A DNA stretch of 50,100 nt from an uncultured Rhodospirillales bacterium (lineage in GTDB: Bacteria; Pseudomonadota; Alphaproteobacteria; RF32; CAG-239). The DNA is taken from the NCBI GenBank assembly GCA_902778645.1, contig CACYYO010000008.1:1-50100 (forward strand). The letters are read 5' to 3'. Positions 25,687-35,015 of this stretch are shown one piece after another (position 1 is the first letter of the stretch; every line of letters begins with the position of its first letter). The notes beneath the pieces are model-generated. The model saw nothing but the letters and a program-made list of their open reading frames with translations. It had not been told where the DNA came from and did not search any database. The translations under genes and the position numbers were made by a program.

Positions 25687-26462
25687 GTTCTTTTATTTGT
25701 ATGTGTAAAAAATTGGTACAGATGACTGTAATAGGAGGCTTTAAGCGCTGTGTCGAAAAAGTAACACAGCAAGATAAGTGCGGCAAACATCCCTTGTGTT
25801 ACTTCGGTAGTTGGTAAAAAACTGTAGATGCTATAGCATAGGTAGACGAGAATAATGGTTGGTATTGCCAACAGCATTTGACCAATACAAATCAGGAGCA
25901 TGTTTCCTGCGGTTAAAAGGTATGATCTTCCTAAACTCATCGAGCGATTGCCGATTGCGGCTCCGACATATACCAGATAAAGGCGGCAACAAAAGATACT
26001 TAATCCAATCAGTGTGACGATGAATGAGGCTCGTAAGGTTCCGGATGTCAATCTCGAAACATGGGATGAATCGGCATATAGGGCGATCATCAGCATGAGA
26101 GCTGATGGTAAAATAACCATAAGGGCAATCAGCATATTATATGCAATGTAGCGAATATTATTCATGCCGAAAGATAAGTGACCCCATTGATACTCTTGTT
26201 TGAGGATAATGTGACGGATGGTTTCCACAGATACAACTGTTGCTGCTAAATACATGAGAATATTCATTATCCATGAGGTAGATGATGAAGTGCAGGGGAT
26301 GACGTTAAAATTGCATAAAATCGGGTGCCCGGTAACTAAATCTGCCAGCCACAGAATTAAAAAGACAGAACAGATTTTAAGAAATGTTCTAAAATCTTTT
26401 AACAGGTATGTGAAACTTCTGGATACTGTTTCTATCAGGGGAAGGTAAGAAATACTACTCAT
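25665..26462 (-). CDS. polytopic inner-membrane protein, unknown
   Basis: 265 residues with about six hydrophobic helices (FLKICSVFLILWLADLV, IMNILMYLAATVVSVETI, MLIALMVILPSALMLMIALY, SFIVTLIGLSIFCCRLYLVYVG). Start at 26462 overlaps the upstream gene by 8 bp and has AAGGAAC before it. Topology and size match the adjacent protein at 26455, so the two may be diverged paralogs or a heteromeric pair. Not recognised; no transporter signature seen. Confidence 0.7.
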   Translation of the reverse strand: MSSISYLPLIETVSRSFTYLLKDFRTFLKICSVFLILWLADLVTGHPILCNFNVIPCTSSSTSWIMNILMYLAATVVSVETIRHIILKQEYQWGHLSFGMNNIRYIAYNMLIALMVILPSALMLMIALYADSSHVSRLTSGTLRASFIVTLIGLSIFCCRLYLVYVGAAIGNRSMSLGRSYLLTAGNMLLICIGQMLLAIPTIILVYLCYSIYSFLPTTEVTQGMFAALILLCYFFDTALKASYYSHLYQFFTHTNKRTTKKSLI

Positions 26463-27294
26463 GATTTTGTTCCTTAAAAAGCAATTCTTTTTGTGTGTAG
26501 CAGTAATTTGTGCAAAGCGCAATGAACGATGTCATTAGAACGTCATATTCAAATTCGTACATGACAGCAGCAATCAAACGGCTATCTGTTGTCGCCTGCA
26601 TAGCGCCATAATATTGCATAAATATAAATAATGCAAGAAATACAATTGCGGCTGTTCCTAACAGTAATTTGAGCATATTTCCGGAGGTCTTTTGCCAAAT
26701 GGCTTTGAAAGAGTAATCGTCGACATTCTCTAAGGCGAAAGCAATAACCGAATAAAAACGGATAGCCAACAGAGGCAATAAGAAAACCCAGGCTACCGAT
26801 GTGAAAAATAAAAGCTCCTGACGCCAGTCAGGGTATGGTTGGTGGATAAACAGGATGACTCCGGCAATTAAAGGCAGGCAATTAATAATTGCAAAAAGCG
26901 TCAAGAAACCAAAAGCTTTGAGGGTACCTTTATTGAGTGTAAATAGGTTTTTGAATGAAAAAGGTTGTTTTAGTATAGCGGAATGGTACCACTTGGCGGC
27001 AAATATCATGAGAATGGTCAATCTTGTAATGGCATCTCCATAAAATGAAAAAGTTGTTTCTTGACACAACTGTGAGGCTAGAGCAAAGTCACTGCCTATG
27101 CCGCATAAGGCGCTGCGCCCGAAAAGGAAGGATACGGCAGAGAGAAGAAGAGCTGTCGGCACGGCAATTAAGAAAAATGATTGCCAGTTAATGAAAAGTA
27201 ATTTGAAGGGTAGGGTTATGAGTTGCCACAAAGATATTTTTGTTGCTTTTGGGGATGATAAATTGAAGAAGGATAAGTTTAAGTTTGGATTCAT
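26455..27294 (-). CDS. polytopic inner-membrane protein, unknown
   Basis: 279 residues, about six TM helices (SFFLIAVPTALLLSAVSFLF, FLTLFAIINCLPLIAGVILF, SVAWVFLLPLLAIRFYSVIA, LLLGTAAIVFLALFIFMQYY). Starts 1 base after the dnaE stop and overlaps the next membrane gene by 8 bp, so the three are co-transcribed. Possible paralog of its neighbour. Not recognised. Confidence 0.7.
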   Translation of the reverse strand: MNPNLNLSFFNLSSPKATKISLWQLITLPFKLLFINWQSFFLIAVPTALLLSAVSFLFGRSALCGIGSDFALASQLCQETTFSFYGDAITRLTILMIFAAKWYHSAILKQPFSFKNLFTLNKGTLKAFGFLTLFAIINCLPLIAGVILFIHQPYPDWRQELLFFTSVAWVFLLPLLAIRFYSVIAFALENVDDYSFKAIWQKTSGNMLKLLLGTAAIVFLALFIFMQYYGAMQATTDSRLIAAVMYEFEYDVLMTSFIALCTNYCYTQKELLFKEQNHE

Positions 27295-27295
27295 A

Positions 27296-30200
27296 TTATA
27301 GTTCCTTTATGGTTGTGACGCCGGGGATGTTGCGAATGCGACTTAAAAAATCAGGACTGGCAAAAGCAAATCCGCCGGGGAGTAAAATACGTGTGTCCCA
27401 CTCTTTGTTCTCAGGTATAATGTATATTTTATTTTTACCGTTTCTATCGGTTTGTAAAACTTCTTTTAAGGGTAAAACCGCACTCACGTCATTAAGCTGA
27501 ATTTCGAGCCCGTTAGCGCAACCGGCAATGGCTTGGTCTAAGGTCTGCAAGTCTCTAATCATGCAACTCGGGGAATTTTCTTCACTTTCTTTTTTTATTT
27601 CCAGCGTGACCAACACAGGTGTTCCAACCTGCAAAATATCGTTATAGCGGCTGAGACCATCAGAGAAGATCATTCCTTCAAATTTTTGGGTAGTATCTGA
27701 AAATTCAACGAAGGCATAGGGTGTACCTTTGGTCTTGCTGATGCGACGATTAACCGAATTGATACAGCCGGCTAATTTGGCATGGATGACGTCCCCGACT
27801 TTAATGTTGGAAAATACGCTGATTGCGGATTTAGCTCCGAGTTTTTCTATCCCTTTTTGATAACTGTCGAGGGGGTGTGCTGACAGGTAAAAACCAATGG
27901 CTTCCGCCTCAAGACGCAGTTTTTCCAATTCCGGCCAATCCGGCTTATCGGCGAGACGAATTTCCGATTGTAATTCCTCGTCACCGAAGAGGGAGGTTTG
28001 GGCACTGTTTTTCATGGCGGTGTCTGCGGCAATATGTTGCATAATCATGTCCAGATTAGCAAAGAGTTTGCCGCGATTTCGTTCTAAGCAGTCAAAAGCA
28101 CCGGCTTTGACAAGCTGTTCCATTTGGCGGCGGTTAATTTGTTTGCTGTCGGTACGGTGAATAAAATCAGAAATACTTTTGTAAGGACCGTTCTTTTGGC
28201 GCTCTTCAACAATGCTGTGCATATTGGCGGCTCCGACCCCTTTGACAGCGCCTAGAGCATAGCGGATATTTCCTCCTTCAACGGCAAAATCAGCGCCGGA
28301 TTTGTTAATGTCCGGTTTTAGGACTTCGAACCCCAAATGTTTGCATTCTTCTTTGAAAAACAGCAGCTTATCCGTATTTGTGATGTCCAGAGACATAATC
28401 GCGCACATAAATTCGACCGGAAAGTGAGCTTTCAAATATGCCGTATGATAAGAGATTAACGAATATGCCGCGGCGTGAGACTTGTTAAAGCCGTAGGAAG
28501 CGAATTTCTCCATTTGGTCAAAAATGGCAGTGGCTGTTGCTTCATCAATGCCGTTTTTGATGGCGCCTTCCGTAAACATTTTACGTTGTTTGGGGATTTC
28601 TTCACGTTGCTTTTTACCCATTACTTTACGTAATTTATCCGCACCGCCGAGGGTATAACCGCCAAGAACTTGAGCAATTTTCATGACTTGTTCTTGGTAA
28701 ATCATAATACCATAAGTTTCACCGATGATGGGCTCCAAAGCCGGATGCAAATAGGTGATTTTTTCCTCACCGTGCTTGCGTTTAATATAACTCGGAATGT
28801 TATCCATCGGTCCGGGGCGGTAGAGAGAAACAATAGCAATCAGGTCTTCAAAACGGTCCGGCTTGATTTGTCTGTGAACGTCTTTCATGCCCGCAGATTC
28901 AAATTGAAAAACTGCCGCCGTATCACCACGTTGCAACAGTTCATAGGTCGGTTTGTCGTCTAAGGGTACGGCATCGATGTCTAAATCTATTCCTTTGGTT
29001 TGTTTTATCCAATCGAGGGCACGTTGAATAACCGTTAAAGTTTTTAAGCCTAAAAAGTCAAACTTAATCAAGCCTGTTTCTTCAACATATTTCATATCAT
29101 ACTGGGTAACCGGCATATCCGCTTTGGGATCTTTGTACAGAGGAACAAGCTGATCCAGAGGTCTGTCACCGATAACAACGCCGGCCGCGTGGACACCGGA
29201 TTGGCGATACAAGCCTTCTAATTTCATACCGATGTCGAAGAGTTTATTGATTTGCGGGTCGTTTTGGCGCATTTGCTCCAATTCCGGCACTTGCTCCAGT
29301 GATTCTTTTAAGGTTACATTTTTTCCTTGAACCGGCGGCGGAATCATTTTGCTCAGTTTATCTGCCTGAGAGTAAGGCATTTGCATGACTCTGGCAACGT
29401 CGCGAATAACGTTTTTGGCTTGCAGCTTACCATAGGTAATAATTTGGGCGACGTGGTCGAACCCGTACTTTCGTTGCACATAGTCGATTGTTTTGAAACG
29501 ATTTTCTTGGCAAAAGTCGACGTCAAAATCCGGCATGTTGACACGTTCAGGATTTAAGAAACGTTCAAACAAAAGGTCTAATTTGATGGGATCAAGTTCC
29601 GTCACTTTGAGCGACCAGGCGACAATTGAGCCGGCACCCGAACCACGTCCCGGACCAACCGGTACGCCGTTATTTTTTGACCAACGGATGAAGTCTGAGA
29701 CGATAAGAAAGTAACCGGGGAAGCCCATTTTTTTGATGACGCTTAATTCATATTCCAGTCTGGCGTAGTAGATTTTATCTGTCTCGGCTCTTTGCTCGGG
29801 CGTCATGTCGTCGGTGTACACATGAACTTGCATGCGTTCATTCAATCCCTTATAGGCTTCTTCGGTAATGAATTCATCCTGGGTTTTGCCGTCGGGACAC
29901 TCAAAAATAGGGAGTAACGGTTGAACCTTTTTAGAGAGGTAATTGCAGCGTTTGGCTATGTGAACGGTATTTTGTACGGCCTCCGGCAAATCTTGGAAAA
30001 GTTCAAGCATTTCTGCTTCGGATTTGAGGCGATTGTTTGGTGATTTTTTCGGACGGTTTTCGTTAGCGACATATTCTCCGGCAGCAATGCACATTAAAAT
30101 ATCGTGTGCTTCGTACATATCCGTATCGAAGAAAAAAGCCTCATTGGTTGCAACCAACGGGATATCGTGTTTGTAGGCAAGGTCGATAAATTGGTTTTCG

Positions 30201-30769
30201 GTTTGTTTTTCGCTTTCCAGACCGATACGAGAAATTTCCATATACAGGCGGTTGCCAAAATATTTTTTTAATTCCAGCAGGGTTTGCTCGGCGGTCTCTT
30301 TTTGATTGCTCAGCAGCAATCGACCGATAGGACCTTCAACGCCGCCGGTAAGCATAATCAGGCCTTCATTTCTACCCTCAAAATGCTCCATTAAAATTTG
30401 CGGCTTTTCCATATTCGGACCATCAAGATATGCCAGTTTCATCAGTTTCATAATGTTGGCATAGCCTTGAGCATTCATGACCAGCAAGATAATTTTGTCC
30501 GGCTCAATGACGCGACCTTTAGATTTGAGCGGGTTGTCGGCATCGGGGTTACGCAGATAAAATTGGCAGCCTAAAATGGGTTTAATGCCTTCTTCCGAGG
30601 CATATTTTGAAAAAGCTTTACCCCCGAACATATTGGCTGTGTCCGTGATGGCAATTGCAGGAATTCCCAACTCTTTGCATTTGTGCATGAGTGCAGGCAC
30701 CTGAATCGCGCCTTCAGACAAAGAGTAAGCAGTGTGGACTCGTAAATGTACAAATTTTGGCTCAGCCAT
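27296..30769 (-). CDS. dnaE: DNA polymerase III alpha subunit
   Basis: 1157 residues, replicative polymerase of the DnaE1 type. Order: N-terminal PHP domain (HLRVHTAYSLSEGAI), palm with the metal-binding PDFDVDFCQENR and GPGRGSGAGSIVAW, fingers and thumb (YRPGPMDNIP, YQEQVMKIAQ, FNKSHAAAYSLISY), then helix-hairpin-helix (LGAVKGVGAANM) and an OB domain. In the PHP motif the usual HLHxHS reads HLRVHT, so metal-dependent proofreading is probably weakened. Confidence 0.97.
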   Translation of the reverse strand: MAEPKFVHLRVHTAYSLSEGAIQVPALMHKCKELGIPAIAITDTANMFGGKAFSKYASEEGIKPILGCQFYLRNPDADNPLKSKGRVIEPDKIILLVMNAQGYANIMKLMKLAYLDGPNMEKPQILMEHFEGRNEGLIMLTGGVEGPIGRLLLSNQKETAEQTLLELKKYFGNRLYMEISRIGLESEKQTENQFIDLAYKHDIPLVATNEAFFFDTDMYEAHDILMCIAAGEYVANENRPKKSPNNRLKSEAEMLELFQDLPEAVQNTVHIAKRCNYLSKKVQPLLPIFECPDGKTQDEFITEEAYKGLNERMQVHVYTDDMTPEQRAETDKIYYARLEYELSVIKKMGFPGYFLIVSDFIRWSKNNGVPVGPGRGSGAGSIVAWSLKVTELDPIKLDLLFERFLNPERVNMPDFDVDFCQENRFKTIDYVQRKYGFDHVAQIITYGKLQAKNVIRDVARVMQMPYSQADKLSKMIPPPVQGKNVTLKESLEQVPELEQMRQNDPQINKLFDIGMKLEGLYRQSGVHAAGVVIGDRPLDQLVPLYKDPKADMPVTQYDMKYVEETGLIKFDFLGLKTLTVIQRALDWIKQTKGIDLDIDAVPLDDKPTYELLQRGDTAAVFQFESAGMKDVHRQIKPDRFEDLIAIVSLYRPGPMDNIPSYIKRKHGEEKITYLHPALEPIIGETYGIMIYQEQVMKIAQVLGGYTLGGADKLRKVMGKKQREEIPKQRKMFTEGAIKNGIDEATATAIFDQMEKFASYGFNKSHAAAYSLISYHTAYLKAHFPVEFMCAIMSLDITNTDKLLFFKEECKHLGFEVLKPDINKSGADFAVEGGNIRYALGAVKGVGAANMHSIVEERQKNGPYKSISDFIHRTDSKQINRRQMEQLVKAGAFDCLERNRGKLFANLDMIMQHIAADTAMKNSAQTSLFGDEELQSEIRLADKPDWPELEKLRLEAEAIGFYLSAHPLDSYQKGIEKLGAKSAISVFSNIKVGDVIHAKLAGCINSVNRRISKTKGTPYAFVEFSDTTQKFEGMIFSDGLSRYNDILQVGTPVLVTLEIKKESEENSPSCMIRDLQTLDQAIAGCANGLEIQLNDVSAVLPLKEVLQTDRNGKNKIYIIPENKEWDTRILLPGGFAFASPDFLSRIRNIPGVTTIKEL

Positions 30770-30879
30770 GTTTAAATCCCTTTATGCGGCATAATACTAT
30801 TCGATTTTGTTTTCAGACTCAATCAATTTTTAATAACTTGCTGGTATTTTGTGCGTATTATTTATGAAGGGTCTGAAAA

Positions 30880-32241
30880 ATGGAAAAAATATCATCAAAA
30901 AAACTTACAGAAATCTTAAATTATACGTCTTCTGTCGTCGATACAGAGATTTTAAATGTGGTTACAGATAGCCGAATCGCAAAAAAAGGGGATTTGTTTA
31001 TTGCCATTAAAGGTGAAAAATTTGACGGGCACGATTTTGTGGCACAGGTTATTGAACAAGGGGTTGAACTGGTTGTTGTGGAGCATAAGATTGAAAATGT
31101 TCCGGCGAATCGGCAGATTGTTGTTTCTTCCTCGGTTGTCGCGTTTGGACAAATAGGGGCTTATAATCGCTCGTTGTTTAAGGGAAAAGTTATCGGTTTG
31201 ACGGGAAGTGCCGGTAAAACAACCACCAAGGAAGAAATTAAATTTTTATTGTCTTTATTCGGAAAAACCTATGCAACGGAGGGAAACCATAATAATCATA
31301 TCGGTGTGCCGCGTAGTTTGTGTGATATGGATATGTCTGCAGAGTTTGCGGTGATTGAAATGGGGATGAGCGCTAAAGGAGAGATTGAGCAGTTGGTTTC
31401 GTGGGTTCGTCCCGATATGGCATTGGTAACTAATGTTTATCCGATGCATATTGAATTTTTTGAGAATTTTGAAGGAATCGCTGAGGCAAAGGCAGAAATT
31501 TTTAAGGGTATAAAGCCCCATGCGCCGGCGCTTATTAATGAGGATACAAATTTTGCGGATATTTTGAAGTTGCGTGCTCAGGAAAACGGAGCGCGGGTTT
31601 TCACTTTTGGTCAGGCTGAGGTTCTGCATAAAGAAGGTGCTTCGTATAGGGCAGATGTGCAAGGAACGGCGGTTCAATTTAAGTTGAGTAATGATGCCGA
31701 GCATTTTTTGTATAATGCTTTGTGCGCCTTAAATGTGGTGGCTCTCTTGGGCTTAGATGTCAGAAAAGCAGCCGCGGAAATTGAACATTTCGGTGCGTTG
31801 CCGGGGCGTGGAAAAATTTCAGAACTCAAATTTGCAAAAGGGGTATACACATTGGTTGATGACAGCTATTCCGGACAGCCCGAAGCTATGAAATTAGCTA
31901 TAAAAGCGCTGGATAAAATGCCGTGCAAAGGTAAAAAAATTGCCGTTCTCGGTAAAATGGCAGAACTCGGTGATACCTCAAAGCAACAGCATATTGAAGT
32001 AGGGAAGGTTGTGGCGCATGCACATATTGATGTTGTTATCGGTGTTTGCGAAGAAATGAAGGATATGTTAGCGCAAATCAAAGACGGGCGAGAGACAATG
32101 TTTTTTGAAAATAAAGAAGGGCTAAGTGATTTTTTGTTAAATAAAGTGTTGCAAAATAACGATATTGTCCTTATAAAAGGAGCCAGATACTCTTCAAAAC
32201 TTTATCAGGTGGCTGATGAGTTGTTAAAACAAGGAAGTTGA
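30880..32241 (+). CDS. murF: UDP-MurNAc-tripeptide D-Ala-D-Ala ligase
   Basis: 453 residues. Adds D-Ala-D-Ala to the peptidoglycan precursor in the cytoplasm. Seen: N-terminal MurF domain ([23 protein letters not shown]), ATP loop [34 protein letters not shown], and the C-terminal [12 protein letters not shown]. The family usually has DDSYNANP; Ser-Gly-Gln here is a small deviation. Followed by nrdR after 2 bp. No other mur gene is adjacent. Confidence 0.93.
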   Translation: MEKISSKKLTEILNYTSSVVDTEILNVVTDSRIAKKGDLFIAIKGEKFDGHDFVAQVIEQGVELVVVEHKIENVPANRQIVVSSSVVAFGQIGAYNRSLFKGKVIGLTGSAGKTTTKEEIKFLLSLFGKTYATEGNHNNHIGVPRSLCDMDMSAEFAVIEMGMSAKGEIEQLVSWVRPDMALVTNVYPMHIEFFENFEGIAEAKAEIFKGIKPHAPALINEDTNFADILKLRAQENGARVFTFGQAEVLHKEGASYRADVQGTAVQFKLSNDAEHFLYNALCALNVVALLGLDVRKAAAEIEHFGALPGRGKISELKFAKGVYTLVDDSYSGQPEAMKLAIKALDKMPCKGKKIAVLGKMAELGDTSKQQHIEVGKVVAHAHIDVVIGVCEEMKDMLAQIKDGRETMFFENKEGLSDFLLNKVLQNNDIVLIKGARYSSKLYQVADELLKQGS

Positions 32242-32243
32242 TA

Positions 32244-32720
32244 ATGAAATGTCCTTTTTGCGGTTGTGATGATACTCAGGTCAAAGATTCTCGTAATGCC
32301 GATGACAATACGGCAATCAGACGGCGGCGTGAGTGTCCGGAATGCGGGTCTCGGTTTACAACCTTTGAGAGAATTCAATTGCGCGAGTTGGTTGTCGTGA
32401 AGAAAAACGGTGATAAAGTCCCTTTTGACAGAGATAAACTCGAGAAGTCCATTCTTCTTTCCGTCCGTAAGCGGCCGGTCGATGCCGAGCGGGTGCAAAA
32501 AATAGTCAATTCTATCCAGAGACAGCTGGAAAGTTCCGGAGAATCGGAAATTCCCTCAGGCGTGATAGGTGAGTATGTCATGGACGCTTTATCAAAAATC
32601 GATCATGTTGCTTATATTCGTTTTGCTTCCGTTTATAAAGATTTTCGCGAGGTTAAAGATTTTGAGGATTTTGTTGAAACAATTGATAAATTGGCTAAGC
32701 CTGCTGATGTTAAAGGATAA
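32244..32720 (+). CDS. nrdR: transcriptional repressor NrdR
   Basis: 158 residues: zinc ribbon C3/C6/C31/C34 ([22 protein letters not shown]) and an ATP-cone ([16 protein letters not shown]). Nucleotide-sensing repressor of ribonucleotide reductase genes. Start at the ATG with AAGGAAG upstream, 2 bp after murF. Its TAA overlaps the ATG of nusB (TAATG), as is common for nrdR-nusB linkage. Confidence 0.97.
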   Translation: MKCPFCGCDDTQVKDSRNADDNTAIRRRRECPECGSRFTTFERIQLRELVVVKKNGDKVPFDRDKLEKSILLSVRKRPVDAERVQKIVNSIQRQLESSGESEIPSGVIGEYVMDALSKIDHVAYIRFASVYKDFREVKDFEDFVETIDKLAKPADVKG

Positions 32721-33334
32721 TGGAAATGGTTGATGTTAAGGGAAATAAAAGCAAGAAAACGTTGTCGTTAAAAAAATCTGTTTCTCAAGAGACAATGGAT
32801 AAAATTAAGCAGGTTACCGCAAAACCAAAAACAAAAGAGAAAAAGAAATTTGTTTCGGAAAAGATAAAAATGAGATCTGCAGCTCGATTGGCGGCTGTTC
32901 AGGCAACTTATGCTATTCGCTATGCAGCAGAATCCGTCGATGAAGTGATTATGGATTTTGTGCGCGGCGATGTCGGGCGCTATGTTATCAAAGAGGACGC
33001 TCAGCACCAGGAAGAAATGGTGCCGGTCGAGGCGATGGATACGGCATATTTTAATGCCCTTGTCAGAGGTGTTCATTCTCGCAAAGCAGAATTGGAAAAA
33101 TCTTTGTCGGCTTACTTAAATGAAGGGTGGCTGTTTGATCGTATGGATGAGACACAGCAAGCTTTGTTGCTTTGTGCCGTTTATGAGTTAACAACAGCAC
33201 TTGATATTGATGCAAAAGTTATTATCAAAGAGTATGTTGATTTGGCGTATGCGTTCTTTACAAAGTATGAGCCGAAGGTTATTAATGCTTTGCTTGACCA
33301 GATATCTCGCTCAATTCGCCCTATCGAAAACTAG
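32720..33334 (+). CDS. nusB: NusB antitermination factor with basic N-terminal extension
   Basis: 204 residues against the usual about 140-160. The NusB fold starts near residue 50 (MRSAARLAAVQATYAI) and runs to YEPKVINALLDQISRSIR. The first about 50 residues are Lys/Ser-rich and probably unstructured. NusB with NusE promotes rRNA antitermination. The start could also be internal at residue 51, but the coupled TAATG with nrdR favours the long form. The last codons and stop form the left arm of the palindrome at 33313-33429. Confidence 0.92.
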   Translation: MEMVDVKGNKSKKTLSLKKSVSQETMDKIKQVTAKPKTKEKKKFVSEKIKMRSAARLAAVQATYAIRYAAESVDEVIMDFVRGDVGRYVIKEDAQHQEEMVPVEAMDTAYFNALVRGVHSRKAELEKSLSAYLNEGWLFDRMDETQQALLLCAVYELTTALDIDAKVIIKEYVDLAYAFFTKYEPKVINALLDQISRSIRPIEN

Positions 33335-33429
33335 GGCAGATTTTACGAGAAGAAAAAATGCTCATGTACTGTTATGTACACTCCGCTTTTTTCTCTCTTA
33401 AATCTTACTATTTTTCAATAAATCGAATT
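33313..33429. repeat. long imperfect palindrome across the nusB stop (R1 type)
   Basis: AATTCG (33313-33318, inside nusB) pairs with CGAATT (33424-33429), AGATTT (33338) with AAATCT (33400), GAGA-A-GAAAAAA with TTTTTTC-TCTC, and at the centre TGTAC-tgttat-GTACA (33365-33380). The right arm is an inverted, diverged copy of the nusB terminus. It may act as terminator. Confidence 0.7.
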
Positions 33430-33472
33430 GAGCTGACATTAAAATTTAACTATATGCTATATGTGAAAAGAA

Positions 33473-34003
33473 ATGACAGTATTAAAACTCTACACCTATC
33501 CGGAGCCGGTGTTGAAAAAAAAGGCTTCAAGGGTTGAAAAAGTTGATGATGAAATTCGTCAACTGCTTGATGATATGTTAGAGACGATGTATGCCGATGC
33601 CGGTGTCGGATTGGCGGCGCCTCAGGTCGGCGTTTCTAAGCGAATTGTCGTGATAGATGTGGAGCAGGAAGATGACGAAGAAGGGCATTTCAGCAAAGGG
33701 CATCCGTTATTTTTGGTTAATCCGGAAATTGTTTGGCGCTCTGATGAAATGGTCTGCGGTGAAGAAGGGTGTTTATCTGTTCCCGGTCAGCGGGCTGATG
33801 TTGAGCGTCATGCACAGGTCAGAGTGCATTATACTGATTATGAAGGCAAGGAGCAGGAGATTTTGGGCAAGGGCTTACTTGCCGTTTGTCTGCAACACGA
33901 GTTGGATCATCTGGACGGGATTTTGTATATTGATCGTATTAGCAGGTTAAAACGACAGATGATTATAAAGAAACTCTTAAAAACTCAGTCTTCGCACGAT
34001 TAG
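33473..34003 (+). CDS. def: peptide deformylase
   Basis: 176 residues. Removes the N-formyl group from nascent proteins. All three motifs are intact: GVGLAAPQVG, EGCLSVPG and HELDHLDG, giving the Cys and two His metal ligands and the catalytic Glu. No methionyl-tRNA formyltransferase gene follows; instead there is a GC-rich palindrome. Confidence 0.97.
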   Translation: MTVLKLYTYPEPVLKKKASRVEKVDDEIRQLLDDMLETMYADAGVGLAAPQVGVSKRIVVIDVEQEDDEEGHFSKGHPLFLVNPEIVWRSDEMVCGEEGCLSVPGQRADVERHAQVRVHYTDYEGKEQEILGKGLLAVCLQHELDHLDGILYIDRISRLKRQMIIKKLLKTQSSHD

Positions 34004-34033
34004 TGCATATTTAATTGATAAAAAATGCTTATT

Positions 34034-34107
34034 ATTCCCTCCCTATGTGCGGGAGGGTTAGGGGTCATTCTACCCTACCTAACCTCCCTTTTACAAAGGG
34101 GAGGAAT
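34034..34107. repeat. GC-rich imperfect palindrome after def
   Basis: ATTCCCTCCC ... GTTAGG-ggt-cattct-accctaCCTAAC ... GGGGAGGAAT: nested complementary blocks about a 6-base centre, in an otherwise AT-rich gap. It has the same extended-arm build as the other palindromes in the window but lacks the GTAC centre. Confidence 0.7.
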
Positions 34108-34122
34108 ATTCGGATAATTATT

Positions 34123-34158
34123 AAAAAATCCCTGAGTTTATGCAACTCGGGGATTTTT
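34123..34158. terminator. bidirectional terminator with a stop codon in its loop
   Basis: AAAAAATCCC-tGAGTT / AACTC-GGGGATTTTT. The stop of the minus-strand gene (34138-34140) is in the loop and its last codons form the stem. Confidence 0.85.
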
Positions 34159-34416
34159 ATTGTTACTTTTCATTCGATCATAGTCACGCAAGGCTGAAAG
34201 TACCCAAATTGCAAATGATAAGAGCCATGCAAACGTGCAAATCAAGTGAAAAACAGGGCTTAAGGATGTTTGGAAAATCACCCAGTTTGGCAGTCCTGTT
34301 ATAGTTACTGTAGGTGTGGCAACTAATACCAACACGAAATAATAGCTTGCCATAATGAAGCTAAATGCAACCATCAGACAATCAGCTACGAAAAAAGACT
34401 TAAAAATTTTTTCCAT
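34138..34416 (-). CDS. small polytopic membrane protein, unknown
   Basis: 92 residues with about three hydrophobic helices (VADCLMVAFSFIMASYYFVL, ICTFAWLLSFAIWVLSAL) and a basic C-terminus. Very AT-rich upstream region with only a weak RBS (AAAGAT). The stop sits in the loop of a bidirectional terminator. Not recognised; confidence rests on open-frame length, hydrophobic pattern and the terminator. Confidence 0.6.
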   Translation of the reverse strand: MEKIFKSFFVADCLMVAFSFIMASYYFVLVLVATPTVTITGLPNWVIFQTSLSPVFHLICTFAWLLSFAIWVLSALRDYDRMKSNNKNPRVA

Positions 34417-34585
34417 ATCTTTTTTATTTTTAATAATTTTTCTTTAATATTATATCGTCTTTATATATATCATAAATTTTGTCTAAAGGCAAGAGGGTTT
34501 TTGTGGGTAATTGTTTTTTGAGTAGTCAAATGTTATTTCTTGAGTCAAAATGTGGGTGTTAGAGGGTACAAGAAGGAGAAAAAGT

Positions 34586-35014
34586 ATGACTTTGTTACTT
34601 TGGCAGAAGTTAGTGATTGCCGGGATTGTATTGGTGATTTTGGAAGTTTTAACGCCAACGACGTTTTTTATTACTTTAGCACTGGCATGTTTTGTAACGG
34701 CAGCTGTCTCTCTTTTGACGCTGAATATGAATATTTTGGTGCCGGTTTGGGTGGTTTCGTCATTGCTGTTTTTAGGGTGTTTGCGCCTGTTTTCGAAGAA
34801 AAAAGAAAAGGTCAATGCCGGAACAGGAATGGACAGATATGTCGGGCAGCGGGCAACAGTGCTGGAAGAAGTTGATGATGACAGAGGGGTCGTTACTATC
34901 TTCGATGAACGTTGGAATGCACGCAGTGCTGATAAAAAAGTATATGCAGTCGGTGAAAAAGTTATTATTCAAAAAGAAGAAAATTTAGTTTTATATGTCG
35001 GAAAGGAAAAATAA
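34586..35014 (+). CDS. NfeD-like membrane protein
   Basis: 142 residues: two to three N-terminal TM helices (KLVIAGIVLVILEVL, FFITLALACFVTAAVSLLTL, VWVVSSLLFLGCLRL) and a C-terminal OB-fold (YVGQRATVLEEVDDDRGVVTIFDERWNA). This is the short NfeD form that partners a stomatin/slipin, encoded 1 base downstream. Start at the ATG with GAAGGAG; a longer frame from 34550 lacks one. Confidence 0.88.
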   Translation: MTLLLWQKLVIAGIVLVILEVLTPTTFFITLALACFVTAAVSLLTLNMNILVPVWVVSSLLFLGCLRLFSKKKEKVNAGTGMDRYVGQRATVLEEVDDDRGVVTIFDERWNARSADKKVYAVGEKVIIQKEENLVLYVGKEK

Positions 35015-35015
35015 A

